Below are positions 43,674-52,885 of a DNA stretch of 64,000 bases, one piece after another. Within the stretch, counting starts at the first letter, position 1. Each line of letters opens with the position of its first letter. Origin of the DNA: JBBTCX01 sp964494205 (GTDB taxonomy: Bacteria; Planctomycetota; Phycisphaerae; UBA1845); NCBI GenBank assembly GCA_964494205.1, contig CAZBRD010000004.1, positions 1-64,000 of the forward strand, given 5' to 3'. The position numbers and the translations under genes are program-made. Under the pieces are notes generated by a model. It searched no databases, was not told the origin of the DNA, and was given only the letters and a program-made list of their open reading frames with translations.

Positions 43674-44012
43674 ATGGATAGCGCCAAGAAACAGAAAGTT
43701 ATGATTGCCGTGCTTGTGGTCTGTGCGTTAGGCGCGGGCGGCGTTTGGTATATGAACAGTGACAGCAGCGGCCCCGTTGCGACTTCCGCGCCGACAGCCG
43801 TCACCAAAACTTCGCGCAAAGATGGTGCCGAAGAGGCGAAGACGGTCAAGAAGCAATCCACTCGCGAGGAAACTCCGGCGGAACAGGATGAAGCGACCGG
43901 ACCAGTGAAGAAAACTAAGACCAGAGAAGACACAGCCGCGGCTCCCAAGAAGGAATCGCGCGACAAGACGCCGCCGAAGAAAAAAGACAAGAAGCAGATG
44001 CCGGCTGTCTAA
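43674..44012 (+). CDS. Small membrane-anchored Lys-rich protein, copy 2
   Basis: A 112-residue protein with GGGAGG before the ATG. One helix (about 9-27, VMIAVLVVCALGAGGVWYM), then a low-complexity Lys/Thr/Glu/Pro tail that ends KKDKKQMPAV. The layout and ending (PAV) match the protein at 43106-43429, so the two are diverged duplicates. A strong terminator lies 50 bases after the stop. Function unknown. Confidence 0.72.
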   Translation: MDSAKKQKVMIAVLVVCALGAGGVWYMNSDSSGPVATSAPTAVTKTSRKDGAEEAKTVKKQSTREETPAEQDEATGPVKKTKTREDTAAAPKKESRDKTPPKKKDKKQMPAV

Positions 44013-44060
44013 GATAGCCTGGGAAGCTCGCTTCTCGGTCGCGAATGCTCGACCAACACA

Positions 44061-44090
44061 CAGCGTCCGCAGTCTTGCGGGCGCTGTTTT
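44061..44090 (+). terminator. Intrinsic terminator
   Basis: An 11-bp stem CAGCGTCCGCA / TGCGGGCGCTG (one G-U pair), loop GTCT and tail TTTT (44087-44090). It ends the small-protein gene at 43674-44012 and insulates the flavoprotein gene. Confidence 0.85.
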
Positions 44091-44126
44091 CATTGATAGA
44101 CCGTGACTTTGCGCTGAATGAACTGA

Positions 44127-45389
44127 ATGGAACAAATCGCGGATGTCAGGGATGTGGTCATCGTCGGAGGTGGGGCCGCCGGTCTCGCGACTTCGATATT
44201 CGCGCGAAGGCATAACCCAGCCATTCGCGTAGCCATCGTAGATGGTGCAAAGAAACTCGGCGCAAAGATTCTTGTCAGCGGCGGCGGTCGTTGCAACGTT
44301 ACCAACGTACGCGTCACGACGGATGACTTTCGCGGTGGCAGTCGCAACTCGATTCGCAAAGTCCTCGATGCATTCACTGTCGGCCAATCGATCCAGTTCT
44401 TCAACGAACTCGGCGTCACGCTGCACGAAGAAGAGCACGGCAAACTCTTTCCCGATTCAAATGATGCGAACACCGTACTGCAAGCCTTGATCGGCGAATG
44501 TTATCGCGTCGGCGTCGAAATCCTCGAAGACCACCGCGTGCAACAAGTCTCTCGTCGCGAGAATGAGTTTGTCGTTCACACTACGCAATCAGAACTGCGA
44601 GCAAAGCGTCTCGTGTTGGCGACCGGCGGGCAATCCCTTCCTAAGACAGGCAGCGACGGCTTCGGTTATCAATTAGCCCAATCACTCGGTCATTCGTTCA
44701 ATCCAACAATACCCGCATTGGTTCCACTGAAATTGTCGGGGGAATTCCATGCACAACTTTCGGGGACAGCCCAGGATGTTGAACTGACTTTGGCCGTACC
44801 TGGGCAGAAGCCCATCCGCCAGCAAGGTGCGATGCTCTGGACGCATTTCGGCGTCAGCGGACCGGTCGTGCTCGATATTTCTCGGTACTGGCACGCGGCT
44901 AAACTCGCCGGACAAGATGCAACGCTGACGGCCTCATTTCTACCCGGTTCAGGTTTTGACGACCTCGATCAACAATTGGCCCAGCTCGGCTCCGCGCGAC
45001 CCAAGGCCCATTTGCGAAACGCACTCGCGGAGATCGTGCCCGCCCGCGTTGCCGATGCCCTGCTCGCGGCTGTGAACATCGATGCTTCATGCAACATGGG
45101 GCAGCTCTCGCGCGAGCATCGTCGCAAGCTCACTCACGCCCTGCTCGCCTGGCCGCTGACGGTCATCGACAGTCGCGGCTACAACTACGCCGAAGTGACA
45201 GCCGGTGGCATTCCGCTCACCGAGATCGATACTTCCACGATGGAATCGCGCCGCTGCCCAGGACTTTTTTTGGTTGGTGAAGTCCTCGACGTCGATGGCC
45301 GCATCGGCGGATTCAATTTCCAATGGGCGTGGTCGGGCGGATTTGTCGCGGGTCGAGCGCTGGCGGGATCAATTTCAAAGAATCGATAG
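44127..45389 (+). CDS. HI0933/YhiN-type flavoprotein (aminoacetone oxidase family)
   Basis: A 420-residue FAD enzyme. The Rossmann motif VVIVGGGAAGLATSIFA sits at residues 9-25; the family signature GAKILVSGGGRCNVTN follows at about 44-59, and LVLATGGQSLPKTGSDGFG and the C-terminal VTAGGIPLTEID, GLFLVGEVLDVDGRIGGFNFQWAWSSG-like region complete the FAD site. The family is annotated as aminoacetone oxidase or BaiN-like reductase, but the substrate is not settled. It is a single cytoplasmic protein just upstream of recJ, whose frame overlaps its 3' end. Confidence 0.9.
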   Translation: MEQIADVRDVVIVGGGAAGLATSIFARRHNPAIRVAIVDGAKKLGAKILVSGGGRCNVTNVRVTTDDFRGGSRNSIRKVLDAFTVGQSIQFFNELGVTLHEEEHGKLFPDSNDANTVLQALIGECYRVGVEILEDHRVQQVSRRENEFVVHTTQSELRAKRLVLATGGQSLPKTGSDGFGYQLAQSLGHSFNPTIPALVPLKLSGEFHAQLSGTAQDVELTLAVPGQKPIRQQGAMLWTHFGVSGPVVLDISRYWHAAKLAGQDATLTASFLPGSGFDDLDQQLAQLGSARPKAHLRNALAEIVPARVADALLAAVNIDASCNMGQLSREHRRKLTHALLAWPLTVIDSRGYNYAEVTAGGIPLTEIDTSTMESRRCPGLFLVGEVLDVDGRIGGFNFQWAWSGGFVAGRALAGSISKNR

Positions 45390-45564
45390 TTGCATCGTGA
45401 TTTCTTCGTCGTGCACGACGGTGTGTAAGTTATTCAAATTAACGTCATTCTCTACCAATCCTTTACTCGCGTCATTCACGAAGGTAGCCTCACCCCTCGT
45501 TCAGCGAATTCGGCGAACCTGTTGCGATGTAATCCTGAACACGTTCTATTTGGGGGCGAAGCGA

Positions 45565-47289
45565 GTGGCCAAGCGCTGGGTCGTGGCATCACCGATCGAC
45601 GGACTTTCCGACGCGGCGGCTGCGTGGGGCGTGCCGCCGATCGTCGCGCAGCTGCTTTGCAACCGAGGACTGTCACCCTCAAAATCGGGTAGTGACTTCC
45701 TCTCGCCACAACTCAAGGATTTGATTCCGCCACGACAGTTGCCTGGCGCGACACAAGCGGCCTCGCTGATGGCACGCGCGATCCAATCCAAAAAGAAGAT
45801 CGTTCTCTATGGCGATTATGATGTCGACGGCACGACTGGCGTATCAATTCTCTGGCATTTGCTCACGCTTGCCGGCGCGGACGTCTCGTTCTACGTCCCC
45901 CACCGCATCGAAGAAGGTTATGGCCTCAACCTCGAAGCCGCCCGCAAACTCGTCGAGGAAGGCGCTCAGCTAATCGTCTCCATCGACTGCGGCATCACCG
46001 CGATCGATGTCGCCGCTGAAATGCGTAGCCGTGGCGTTTCTCTCATCATCACCGATCATCACGCCATCCACGATTCGCTTCCCGACGCGGATGCCATCGT
46101 TCATCCCGCTCTTAGCGCATCCTACGAGAACCCGCACCTTTGCGGGGCAGGCGTGGCGTTCAAACTTGCGTGGTGCATCGCTCAGGAACTCAGTGGCGGC
46201 GAAAAAGTCTTGCCGCATTTCCGCACGTTGCTGATGGAGCTGCTGCCGCTCGCGGCGCTGGGCACCATCGCCGACGTCGTGCCGCTCGTCGGGGAGAACC
46301 GCATCATCGCCAAGCATGGCCTCGCGCAACTTGTGAACACGAAACTTGTAGGGCTTCGCGCACTGATGACCTCCGCCGGTCTGAGCGGCAACGAAGTGAA
46401 TTGTTATGACGTCGGCTTCAAACTCGCCCCGCGTATCAACGCGGCTGGACGCATGGGCCATGCGCGGTTGGCCGTCGAACTCATGACCCGCGCGAACGAT
46501 CAGCGCGCCCGCGAAATCGCGATCTACCTCGAAGACCACAACCGCTCGCGCCAAGTTGCCGAACGTAAGATCGTTCAGCAGGCGTGCGACATGGTCGAGA
46601 AAAACAACTGGGCGAGCGACTCGCGCCGCGCGATTGTAGCCGCCAGCGAAGATTGGCATGGCGGAGTCATCGGCATCGCCGCCGCCCGCCTCGTGGAGCG
46701 CTATCATCGCCCCACTGTTTTGATCAGTTTGACCAACGGCGAGGGCCAAGGCTCCGTGCGAGGAGTGCCACACTTTGACATTGCGGCTGCACTTGCGAAA
46801 TGCGGCGAACACCTAGTCACACACGGCGGTCACGCGATGGCTGGCGGTTTGCGGCTTAACACTGACCGCGTTGACTTGTTCCGCGATGCATTTATCGCGC
46901 TAGCCAACGACGCGCTCACCGGCGTCGATCTCATGCCCACCCTTCGACTCGACGCGGAAGTGCCGCTCGACTCTCTGGCCCTCTCCGCCACAGAACTGAT
47001 TCTTTCACTGGGCCCGTTCGGCGTCGGCAACCCCCGCCCGCGATTAGCCACCCGCTGGGTCGAACTTGCGGCTGAGCCCAAATGCGTCGGCTCGCAGCAG
47101 GACCATGTTCAGGTTTTGCTGCGAGAGAATGGTTCGTGCATGCGCGGCATCGGGTTTGGCTTGGGCAGTGCCATCGAAGACCTCAAACACCACCGTCGCT
47201 GTCGCGTAGCATTTGAACCCATGATCAACGAGTTCAACGGGCGACGTTCCTCGGAAATGCGCATCCTGGACTTCCAATTCCCCGACTGA
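45565..47289 (+). CDS. recJ: Single-stranded-DNA-specific 5'-3' exonuclease RecJ
   Basis: I place the start at the GTG at 45565 with GGGGG eight bases upstream (574 residues, starting MAKRWVVASPIDGLS), which fits the usual RecJ length; the frame runs back to 45205 through the flavoprotein gene. DHH motifs are all present: VLYGDYDVDGTTG (motif I), SIDCGIT, LIITDHHAIHDSLPDAD (DHH), and LGTIADVVPL. The DHHA1 domain has HGGHAMAGGLRL; an OB-like domain closes the chain. RecJ degrades 5'-ended single strands in recombination and mismatch repair. Confidence 0.95.
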   Translation: MAKRWVVASPIDGLSDAAAAWGVPPIVAQLLCNRGLSPSKSGSDFLSPQLKDLIPPRQLPGATQAASLMARAIQSKKKIVLYGDYDVDGTTGVSILWHLLTLAGADVSFYVPHRIEEGYGLNLEAARKLVEEGAQLIVSIDCGITAIDVAAEMRSRGVSLIITDHHAIHDSLPDADAIVHPALSASYENPHLCGAGVAFKLAWCIAQELSGGEKVLPHFRTLLMELLPLAALGTIADVVPLVGENRIIAKHGLAQLVNTKLVGLRALMTSAGLSGNEVNCYDVGFKLAPRINAAGRMGHARLAVELMTRANDQRAREIAIYLEDHNRSRQVAERKIVQQACDMVEKNNWASDSRRAIVAASEDWHGGVIGIAAARLVERYHRPTVLISLTNGEGQGSVRGVPHFDIAAALAKCGEHLVTHGGHAMAGGLRLNTDRVDLFRDAFIALANDALTGVDLMPTLRLDAEVPLDSLALSATELILSLGPFGVGNPRPRLATRWVELAAEPKCVGSQQDHVQVLLRENGSCMRGIGFGLGSAIEDLKHHRRCRVAFEPMINEFNGRRSSEMRILDFQFPD

Positions 47290-47362
47290 ATGCCCTATAA
47301 TGTTGCGGACCGATGGCCGGTCGACGACGTTACTCCCACCCAAAACTCGCTTGGAGGTCTCA

Positions 47363-48817
47363 ATGCCCCGCCGCTTCACCTTCGCACTGTTTACATTACT
47401 TGCTATCGCCGTAACCGACATTTCACGTACTCACGCGCAGCGCATTCCCATTTATTACGACACGGTCGAGAATGGAAAACTCACTGGTGGTCGAGTTATG
47501 GTCGATCCCACTGACCCTGTCTATCGCGCCACGTTTGGGCTCGATGGCCCCGCCGTCGCCGGTGGCTGGCCTTCCACGACGATCGTGAACAACGGTCCCA
47601 GTAGCAATCGAATTGACATCGTCATCCTCGGCGATGGCTACACCAGTGCGCAGATGGGCACGTATGCCACGCACGTCAACAACGTGGTCAACGGGTTTTT
47701 CTCACAGGAACCGCTGAGCGCTTATCGCACGTTCTTCAACGTACACCGCGTTGACGTTACCTCTGTCGAATCCGGTGTCGACGAAATCGATCTGAACATT
47801 TTCCGCAACACAGCCCTTGGGATGGCCTACGGTTGTTTCAATATCGATCGGCTCCTTTGCATCAACGTCGGCACAGCCAGTTCGGCTGCGCAATCTGCTC
47901 CCGATGTGGAGCAGATTCTTGCGCTGGCCAACTCGACGCGCTATGGCGGTGCGGGCTATCCCGCGAACGATTTGGGCACACTAGCGGGCAACAACGGTTC
48001 GTCGCTTGAAATCGCTCTGCACGAATTTGGCCATTCGTTTGCGGATTTGGCTGACGAATATGACTATGACGACGGAACGACGTACACCGGTGCTGAGCTC
48101 GGCGAGCCAAACGTCAGCATTTATAACGCAACCACGATGCTCAACCAGCAGCGCAAGTGGTGGCGATGGCTCGATCTTGCGAATGTCGATGCTTTTCAAG
48201 GGGCAGCCTACTACGAGTTTGGCATCTATCGGCCCACTTTCAATTCCAAGATGCGTTCGCTGGGCGTTCCATTCGAGCAGGTGAATATCGAGCAATTCGT
48301 GCTGAGCATGTACGAATTGGTGAACCCTATCGACGACGCCACGCCGACGACGCCATCACCCACGCTGGCATGCACGCAGTTCTTCGTCGACACGCTCGAT
48401 CCGTTCAGTCATGCGCTAAGCGTGCAGTGGTCGATCGACAATGTTGACGTACCGGGCGCGACGGGCCACACATTCACTCCTGATACGACGGCGCTTTCGT
48501 TCGGGTATCACACGCTGCGAGTTCGCGTGGTCGACAACACGACGCGCGTGCGCGATGAGGCCATTCGCACTCAACACATGACCGAAACGCGAACGTGGCA
48601 GATTTTCGTCCCCGCACCGTACGGCGACGTTACGCTCGATGGCCTCATCAATCTCGACGATATCCTTTGCACAATCGCTGCGTTCACAAACCCCGCCAAC
48701 TGCCCGGAGGCCGACCTCGCCCCATGCAACGGTAACGGCATGATCAACCTCGATGACATCTTGAAATCGCTTGCGGCCTTCTCTGGTAACGCTGATTGTG
48801 CTGGGTTGTGTCCGTAA
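47363..48817 (+). CDS. Secreted M64-type metallopeptidase with dockerin-like C-terminus
   Basis: The start is the ATG at 47363, GGAGG six bases upstream (484 residues). A signal peptide ends at about THAQ. The catalytic part resembles peptidase family M64: IDIVILGDGYTSAQMGTYATHV and YRTFFNVHRVDVTSVESGVD, and the zinc site EIALHEFGHSFADLADEY (HExxH plus downstream Glu). An Ig-like segment and two EF-hand-like units end the protein (GDVTLDGLINLDDILCTIAAF and NGNGMINLDDILKSLAAF). It is presumably exported to the surface; the M64 prototype cleaves immunoglobulin A but no such role can be claimed here. Confidence 0.88.
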   Translation: MPRRFTFALFTLLAIAVTDISRTHAQRIPIYYDTVENGKLTGGRVMVDPTDPVYRATFGLDGPAVAGGWPSTTIVNNGPSSNRIDIVILGDGYTSAQMGTYATHVNNVVNGFFSQEPLSAYRTFFNVHRVDVTSVESGVDEIDLNIFRNTALGMAYGCFNIDRLLCINVGTASSAAQSAPDVEQILALANSTRYGGAGYPANDLGTLAGNNGSSLEIALHEFGHSFADLADEYDYDDGTTYTGAELGEPNVSIYNATTMLNQQRKWWRWLDLANVDAFQGAAYYEFGIYRPTFNSKMRSLGVPFEQVNIEQFVLSMYELVNPIDDATPTTPSPTLACTQFFVDTLDPFSHALSVQWSIDNVDVPGATGHTFTPDTTALSFGYHTLRVRVVDNTTRVRDEAIRTQHMTETRTWQIFVPAPYGDVTLDGLINLDDILCTIAAFTNPANCPEADLAPCNGNGMINLDDILKSLAAFSGNADCAGLCP

Positions 48818-48898
48818 TTGCCGAATCGCGATTGGTCAGAAGTGTCGCCCATGTACCCGACTTAAGACTTAGAAGGCCGCAATTGGATTGAAGAGCCT

Positions 48899-49912
48899 CT
48901 AATCCAACACCGGCCCCACCACTGTTTGCGATGTCGATTTGGGAGGATCGTCGTTCGTCCGTCGGCCTAGCAGCTCAACGAGAATATTACCGAGGAAGAT
49001 CAAGCCCGCACCCGCAATCGCCCAGCCGGTGATGACAGAGCCCGCGACGATCCATGCGTACACCGTGGCCACGATGGACTCTGATTGATACGCGAGCGCC
49101 GCCCGCGTTGCTGACGTATCTGGCTGATAGCGAAACATCAAGCCGAACGTCAGCAACGTTCCTGGGCCGGTGGTGAGAAGCAATCGAAACAGAAAGGAAT
49201 CGTCCCACGCTGCTCGGGAAATCGTTGTCGCACTGACTGGGACATGCGCCGCGCCCCAGATCAACGCGAACAGAACGAAGATGATCGATGCGGCTGTCAT
49301 CTGCGACAGGCATAGTCGCCACGGACTCTCGCGTTTGCCGTATCGATCGATCACCAGAATGTGCGCACTGAATGCCACGGCACACAGGAGTCCCAGCAAT
49401 GCGCCGCGATCGAAACTCGCTTGCTGGCGATTGAGTGTCATAAGTGTGACACCGGCTGTCGCACAGGCGACCGCCACCCACATCCACACGCTGATGCGTT
49501 GCTTGAACAGAAATACAGCCATGAACGGCGTGAAGAGCACGGTCAAACTCGTCAGAAACGAACTCAGCGATTCACTTGTTTCCGCCAGTCCGTAATGCTG
49601 AAAGAGCATTCCGCCCGCGAGAAACAACCCTCCCCATAGGCCTCCCCAAAATGTCGACGCGTTCCAGCTTTTTCGCGACGAGGGAAACACGAGCGCCCAG
49701 CAGATGGACGCGAGCAGAAATCGAATCGCCAAAAACCACGCCGGACCGAGACTGTGAACATCCTGGCTTCCCGCTATCGATGCGAGCTGCTCACTAAGGA
49801 TCGCCTGCCCCTCTTTGTTCCAATTGAAGCCCATGCCCCAGACCACGCACGCAGCCAGCAGCATCAGGGTCGCGCGACGTTCACGGCGGGCTTCAAGGGT
49901 CATTGCATTCAT
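48899..49912 (-). CDS. EamA/DMT-superfamily transporter
   Basis: A membrane protein of about 337 residues (start ATG 49912 or 49903; the longer frame from 49927 runs into a terminator). Ten helices in two EamA halves: LMLLAACVVWGMGFNWNKEG, FLAIRFLLASICWALVF, SLSSFLTSLTVLFTPFMAVFLF, VWMWVAVACATAGVTLM, then LLGLLCAVAFSAHILVIDRYGK and ALAYQSESIVATVYAWIVAGSVI. This is the drug/metabolite family that exports small metabolites such as amino acids or takes up others; no substrate can be named. Confidence 0.88.
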   Translation of the reverse strand: MNAMTLEARRERRATLMLLAACVVWGMGFNWNKEGQAILSEQLASIAGSQDVHSLGPAWFLAIRFLLASICWALVFPSSRKSWNASTFWGGLWGGLFLAGGMLFQHYGLAETSESLSSFLTSLTVLFTPFMAVFLFKQRISVWMWVAVACATAGVTLMTLNRQQASFDRGALLGLLCAVAFSAHILVIDRYGKRESPWRLCLSQMTAASIIFVLFALIWGAAHVPVSATTISRAAWDDSFLFRLLLTTGPGTLLTFGLMFRYQPDTSATRAALAYQSESIVATVYAWIVAGSVITGWAIAGAGLIFLGNILVELLGRRTNDDPPKSTSQTVVGPVLD

Positions 49913-49915
49913 TCC

Positions 49916-49959
49916 CAAAAACAACACGGTCGGGCCTCACACCTGCGAGGTCCGACCGT
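49916..49959 (-). terminator. Intrinsic terminator
   Basis: On the minus strand ACGGTCGGACCTC, an eight-base loop and GAGGCCCGACCGT make a 13-bp stem with one G-U pair; a T-rich tail (TGTTGTTTTTGG) follows. It ends the lipoprotein cluster (49996-52885) just upstream of the transporter gene. Confidence 0.8.
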
Positions 49960-49995
49960 GCGCATTATTTCGAGTTTGGTTTGTTTAGCCAGTCG

Positions 49996-50265
49996 TCACT
50001 TCGGGTCGACGACCATCTGGCCCGGGGAAACCATCTGGTATTCCTCGTTCAGTTGGTCCTGCTGGCCGCGCTGACCCTGCGACGGCGGTGGCGGCTGATT
50101 GCTGCGATAGCGCGAGTTCGCGTTTGAATTGGTGTCGGCGTTACCCGTGTCACCATCATACGAGTACTCGTGCTTTGAATAATGCGAGTTCGACTCGCAA
50201 CCCGCGACTATCATCGCCGCAGCCATCATGGCTGTGATCGACACGTTTTTCATTAGATTCTTCAT
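49996..50265 (-). CDS. Small lipoprotein
   Basis: I use the ATG at 50265 (89 residues); the frame to 50379 lacks a ribosome site. The signal is MKNLMKNVSITAMMAAAM followed by a lipobox IVAGC, so Cys is the lipidation site near residue 23. The rest is a short polar tail rich in Ser, Asn, Tyr and Gln with a PPPP stretch; it looks disordered. It is the last of three genes on this strand (66 bases after the LPP20-like protein), so it probably belongs to the same envelope complex. Confidence 0.72.
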   Translation of the reverse strand: MKNLMKNVSITAMMAAAMIVAGCESNSHYSKHEYSYDGDTGNADTNSNANSRYRSNQPPPPSQGQRGQQDQLNEEYQMVSPGQMVVDPK

Positions 50266-50330
50266 GATTCGCTTACCCTCTTCACCTGCTAACCATAAAC
50301 CGCACGAAGTGTTTCGCGCGACAATCATCC

Positions 50331-51671
50331 TTAGCCTTTGCGCTGGTTGTGCAGCATTTCCTGGTGCACGACGGACCACACCTCGGCAGCCGGGATCGAC
50401 ACTTCCACCGTGGCGACGCCGCCGTCAAACGTGGCTTCGCTGGCGGTCGCACCAGAGATCACCGCGTCGACCTGTGTGCGGATTTCATCGTTCTGCGTGA
50501 CGAAGTCCTGCACTGAGGTGCTCGACTGCAACTGCAAACCGTAGACCTGCTCCGCGAGTTTACGCATCGCGTCGGATCGAGCTGCGCGGGCGGCCTTCAG
50601 CTTGCCCTGGGCGGTATCGATCGCCGGATCCGTGCCCTGACCGGTTGCCTTGATGCGCTCCGCGAACCATGTCGGCGCGGGTGCGCCTTCGGACTTCACC
50701 TGCTGGATCATTCGGGCCGGCGGTACACCGGAACCGGTCGCCTGAACGAACTCGCGCTGAAGCGTCTCCTTGACGTTGGTGATGTCCTTCGTCGTTACGG
50801 TGTTGCCTTTGTAATGCTGCTCGTGCAGCTCGGTGATCTTGGTGACCAGTTTCTCGACCGGCACTTGCAACGTCACTTCGACAATCAGCTCGTCCGGATA
50901 GTAGTACTCGCTGACCTGCGAAGCACCGACCACGATACCTTCCGCTTGCGTGCGAATCTCATCCGACTCGGTGATGAAATCGCGAACCAACGTGTTCGAG
51001 TTCAAACGCAGACCCTTGATCTGCTCTAGCAACTTGCGCTGCGCGTCGAGCTCAGCCGCACGCTTCGCCATCAGGCGAGCCTGTGCACCCTGCGGCCCGA
51101 GCGTCTTCCAGATGCCCGGAACTTCGAGCGTCTTGGGCGGGGCATAGCCTTGCGGCAACGGCGTAATGACTTCTTCGATGCCCGGGGGAAGATCCGGAGG
51201 AAGCTGTGGACGCGGCGCACCTGAACCGGTGGCCTTGATCACGTCGGTCTTGATTCGCTCCTGTAAATTCGAAATATCCTTCGTGGTGACGGTGTTGCCC
51301 TTGTAGTGCTGCTCATGAACTTCGGTGAGCTTGGTGATGAGCTTGGCCACCGTCACTTCGCCGTCGACTTCGCAAGCACCGTCTTCATAATATCGCGGCT
51401 GACCGAGCTTCACGCCCTTCACGAATGCATCGACCGCAGTCTTGATTTCATCACTTTCCGTCACGAAATCGCGTACGGAGGTGTTTGAGCTAAGTTGCAG
51501 GCCGTAAACTGATTCAGCCAGTTTGCGGTAACAATCCGCCTCGGCAGCGCGACGGGCGAGTAGCTTGTTCTGTGCATCGCCAGCCGGATTCTGTCCGAAC
51601 AGCACGCCGGCTGACATCATGAAAGTCAATGCGGTTCCGCCCGCTACGATTTTCCTTGAGAAACGATTCAT
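50331..51671 (-). CDS. Exported protein with three LPP20-like repeats
   Basis: A 446-residue protein with a signal peptide (cut after about FGQ) and GAAGGAGT before the ATG. It consists of three similar units, at about 33-150, 195-325 and 354-446. Each starts with an AxxKLxAxRAAxxDAxRKLxE helix, then a VYGLQLxSxTSVxDFVTxxDEI and a VDAxVxGA segment followed by two strands. This is the pattern of LPP20-type lipoproteins and their relatives in flagellar outer-membrane proteins such as FlgP. Unit 1 and 2 also share the HEQHYKGNTVTTKDI segment. There is no lipobox. Three tandem units in one chain are unusual. Its neighbours are two lipoproteins, so it likely forms part of an outer-membrane or periplasmic assembly. 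Confidence 0.75.
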   Translation of the reverse strand: MNRFSRKIVAGGTALTFMMSAGVLFGQNPAGDAQNKLLARRAAEADCYRKLAESVYGLQLSSNTSVRDFVTESDEIKTAVDAFVKGVKLGQPRYYEDGACEVDGEVTVAKLITKLTEVHEQHYKGNTVTTKDISNLQERIKTDVIKATGSGAPRPQLPPDLPPGIEEVITPLPQGYAPPKTLEVPGIWKTLGPQGAQARLMAKRAAELDAQRKLLEQIKGLRLNSNTLVRDFITESDEIRTQAEGIVVGASQVSEYYYPDELIVEVTLQVPVEKLVTKITELHEQHYKGNTVTTKDITNVKETLQREFVQATGSGVPPARMIQQVKSEGAPAPTWFAERIKATGQGTDPAIDTAQGKLKAARAARSDAMRKLAEQVYGLQLQSSTSVQDFVTQNDEIRTQVDAVISGATASEATFDGGVATVEVSIPAAEVWSVVHQEMLHNQRKG

Positions 51672-51847
51672 TCTTCAGACTCCTTCAATATCTGATGGCA
51701 GGCACCAAACCGGCCCTGACACTTTGACCGAACCTCATCCGGCCCGGTCCATTTCCTTCTCTCACTGTCTGTTTGACACGCACATCGACACAAGGTTGGG
51801 GCATTCCTGTCGCATGTCTGATAATCCACGATTCGCGGATCACGCTA

Positions 51848-52885
51848 TCATCCCTTCGCACGACCGGCATAGGCCTTCACGCGATCGCGGGCTTCCATAT
51901 ATTGAGAGCTGTCCGCGCCTGCGCATGCTTGTTGATAAAACCGCAACGCCTCGTTGAACTTGCCGGACGCCTCTGCCGCAAGACCGGCGCCGAACGCCGC
52001 ACGATGGTCTTTTCCGTTCTCGCGAATGGCGGCTTCGAACGAAGCAATCGCCTGATCGTAGCTCTGAGCGCGAAGCATGCGGATGCCTTCGGCGCAATTC
52101 TTGTTGCCGCTCGATTGAATGTCTGTTTCGACTGCGATCTTCACCGGAATGAACTTGCTCAAGAATTCGCGTGCGGCCTGGTCAACCAGTGAACCGACGA
52201 TGCGATCTTCCGGCGTCAACTCAGCAGCGGTCTTGCTGCTTCCAAAAATCGGACTGGCGCTCGTCTTTTCGGTCGCCTGGTGCGTTGCGGCATGCTGGTC
52301 CCACACCTTGTTGTTCGCGGTGTCCAACAGTTTGAAGTTAGCAACAACGACCATGTTGCGCATAACGGTCTCGACTTCGCCCGTCTGGATCGCACCACCG
52401 CCTCCACGGGTGCCATGATCGCCGGTGAAATATCCCAAATCGACACCGGTAATCGTCCGCTGTCTTCCGGCTTGCAGATCCACCTTCACATCGATATCGC
52501 TGAGAATCGCACCCTGTGCTGCCTGAAGCTGACCGGGGTTGCCGCCCTTGGCATTGGACATGCCTGCCGCGGCGAGATCAGCCTCCGACATGGTCACATG
52601 CGCGTCGCGACGATCGGTGAGATTCACCTCGGCACCCAACTGCGTGCGTGATTCATTCACCAGATTTCCAACCAGTTTCGCACTGATCTCCGACCACTTC
52701 GGATCGGTTGTCGGACCGACATTGGCAGGCGCGACATAAATAGTCTTCATTCCCGTTGGCAAGGCGCGCTCAGGCTTAACGACGTAGCTGAAACTGACGC
52801 GCGCCCGTTCCGACGCGCAACCCGCCAACAAGGCGAGACCCACACACGATGCAAAAACTGCCGAACGAACTCGATGCACGAACAT
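51848..52885 (-). CDS. CsgG/LpoB-like lipoprotein with TPR tail
   Basis: A 345-residue lipoprotein: signal MFVHRVRSAVFASCVGLALLAGC with lipobox LAGC (Cys near 23). The middle part begins KTIYVAPANVGPTTDPKWSEISAKLVGNLVNE, the start pattern of CsgG/LpoB-like proteins (a short strand, then a helix that leads to an oligomerising domain), and contains ILSDIDVKVDLQAG and MVVVANFKLLDTANNKVW, again like CsgG. A C-terminal TPR pair (about 265-335, YDQAIASFEAAIRENGKDHRAAFGAGLAAEASGKFNEALRFYQQA) would bind partners. The cluster on 49996-52885 therefore looks like an outer-membrane module; CsgG-type identity is not proven by sequence alone. Confidence 0.72.
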   Translation of the reverse strand: MFVHRVRSAVFASCVGLALLAGCASERARVSFSYVVKPERALPTGMKTIYVAPANVGPTTDPKWSEISAKLVGNLVNESRTQLGAEVNLTDRRDAHVTMSEADLAAAGMSNAKGGNPGQLQAAQGAILSDIDVKVDLQAGRQRTITGVDLGYFTGDHGTRGGGGAIQTGEVETVMRNMVVVANFKLLDTANNKVWDQHAATHQATEKTSASPIFGSSKTAAELTPEDRIVGSLVDQAAREFLSKFIPVKIAVETDIQSSGNKNCAEGIRMLRAQSYDQAIASFEAAIRENGKDHRAAFGAGLAAEASGKFNEALRFYQQACAGADSSQYMEARDRVKAYAGRAKG

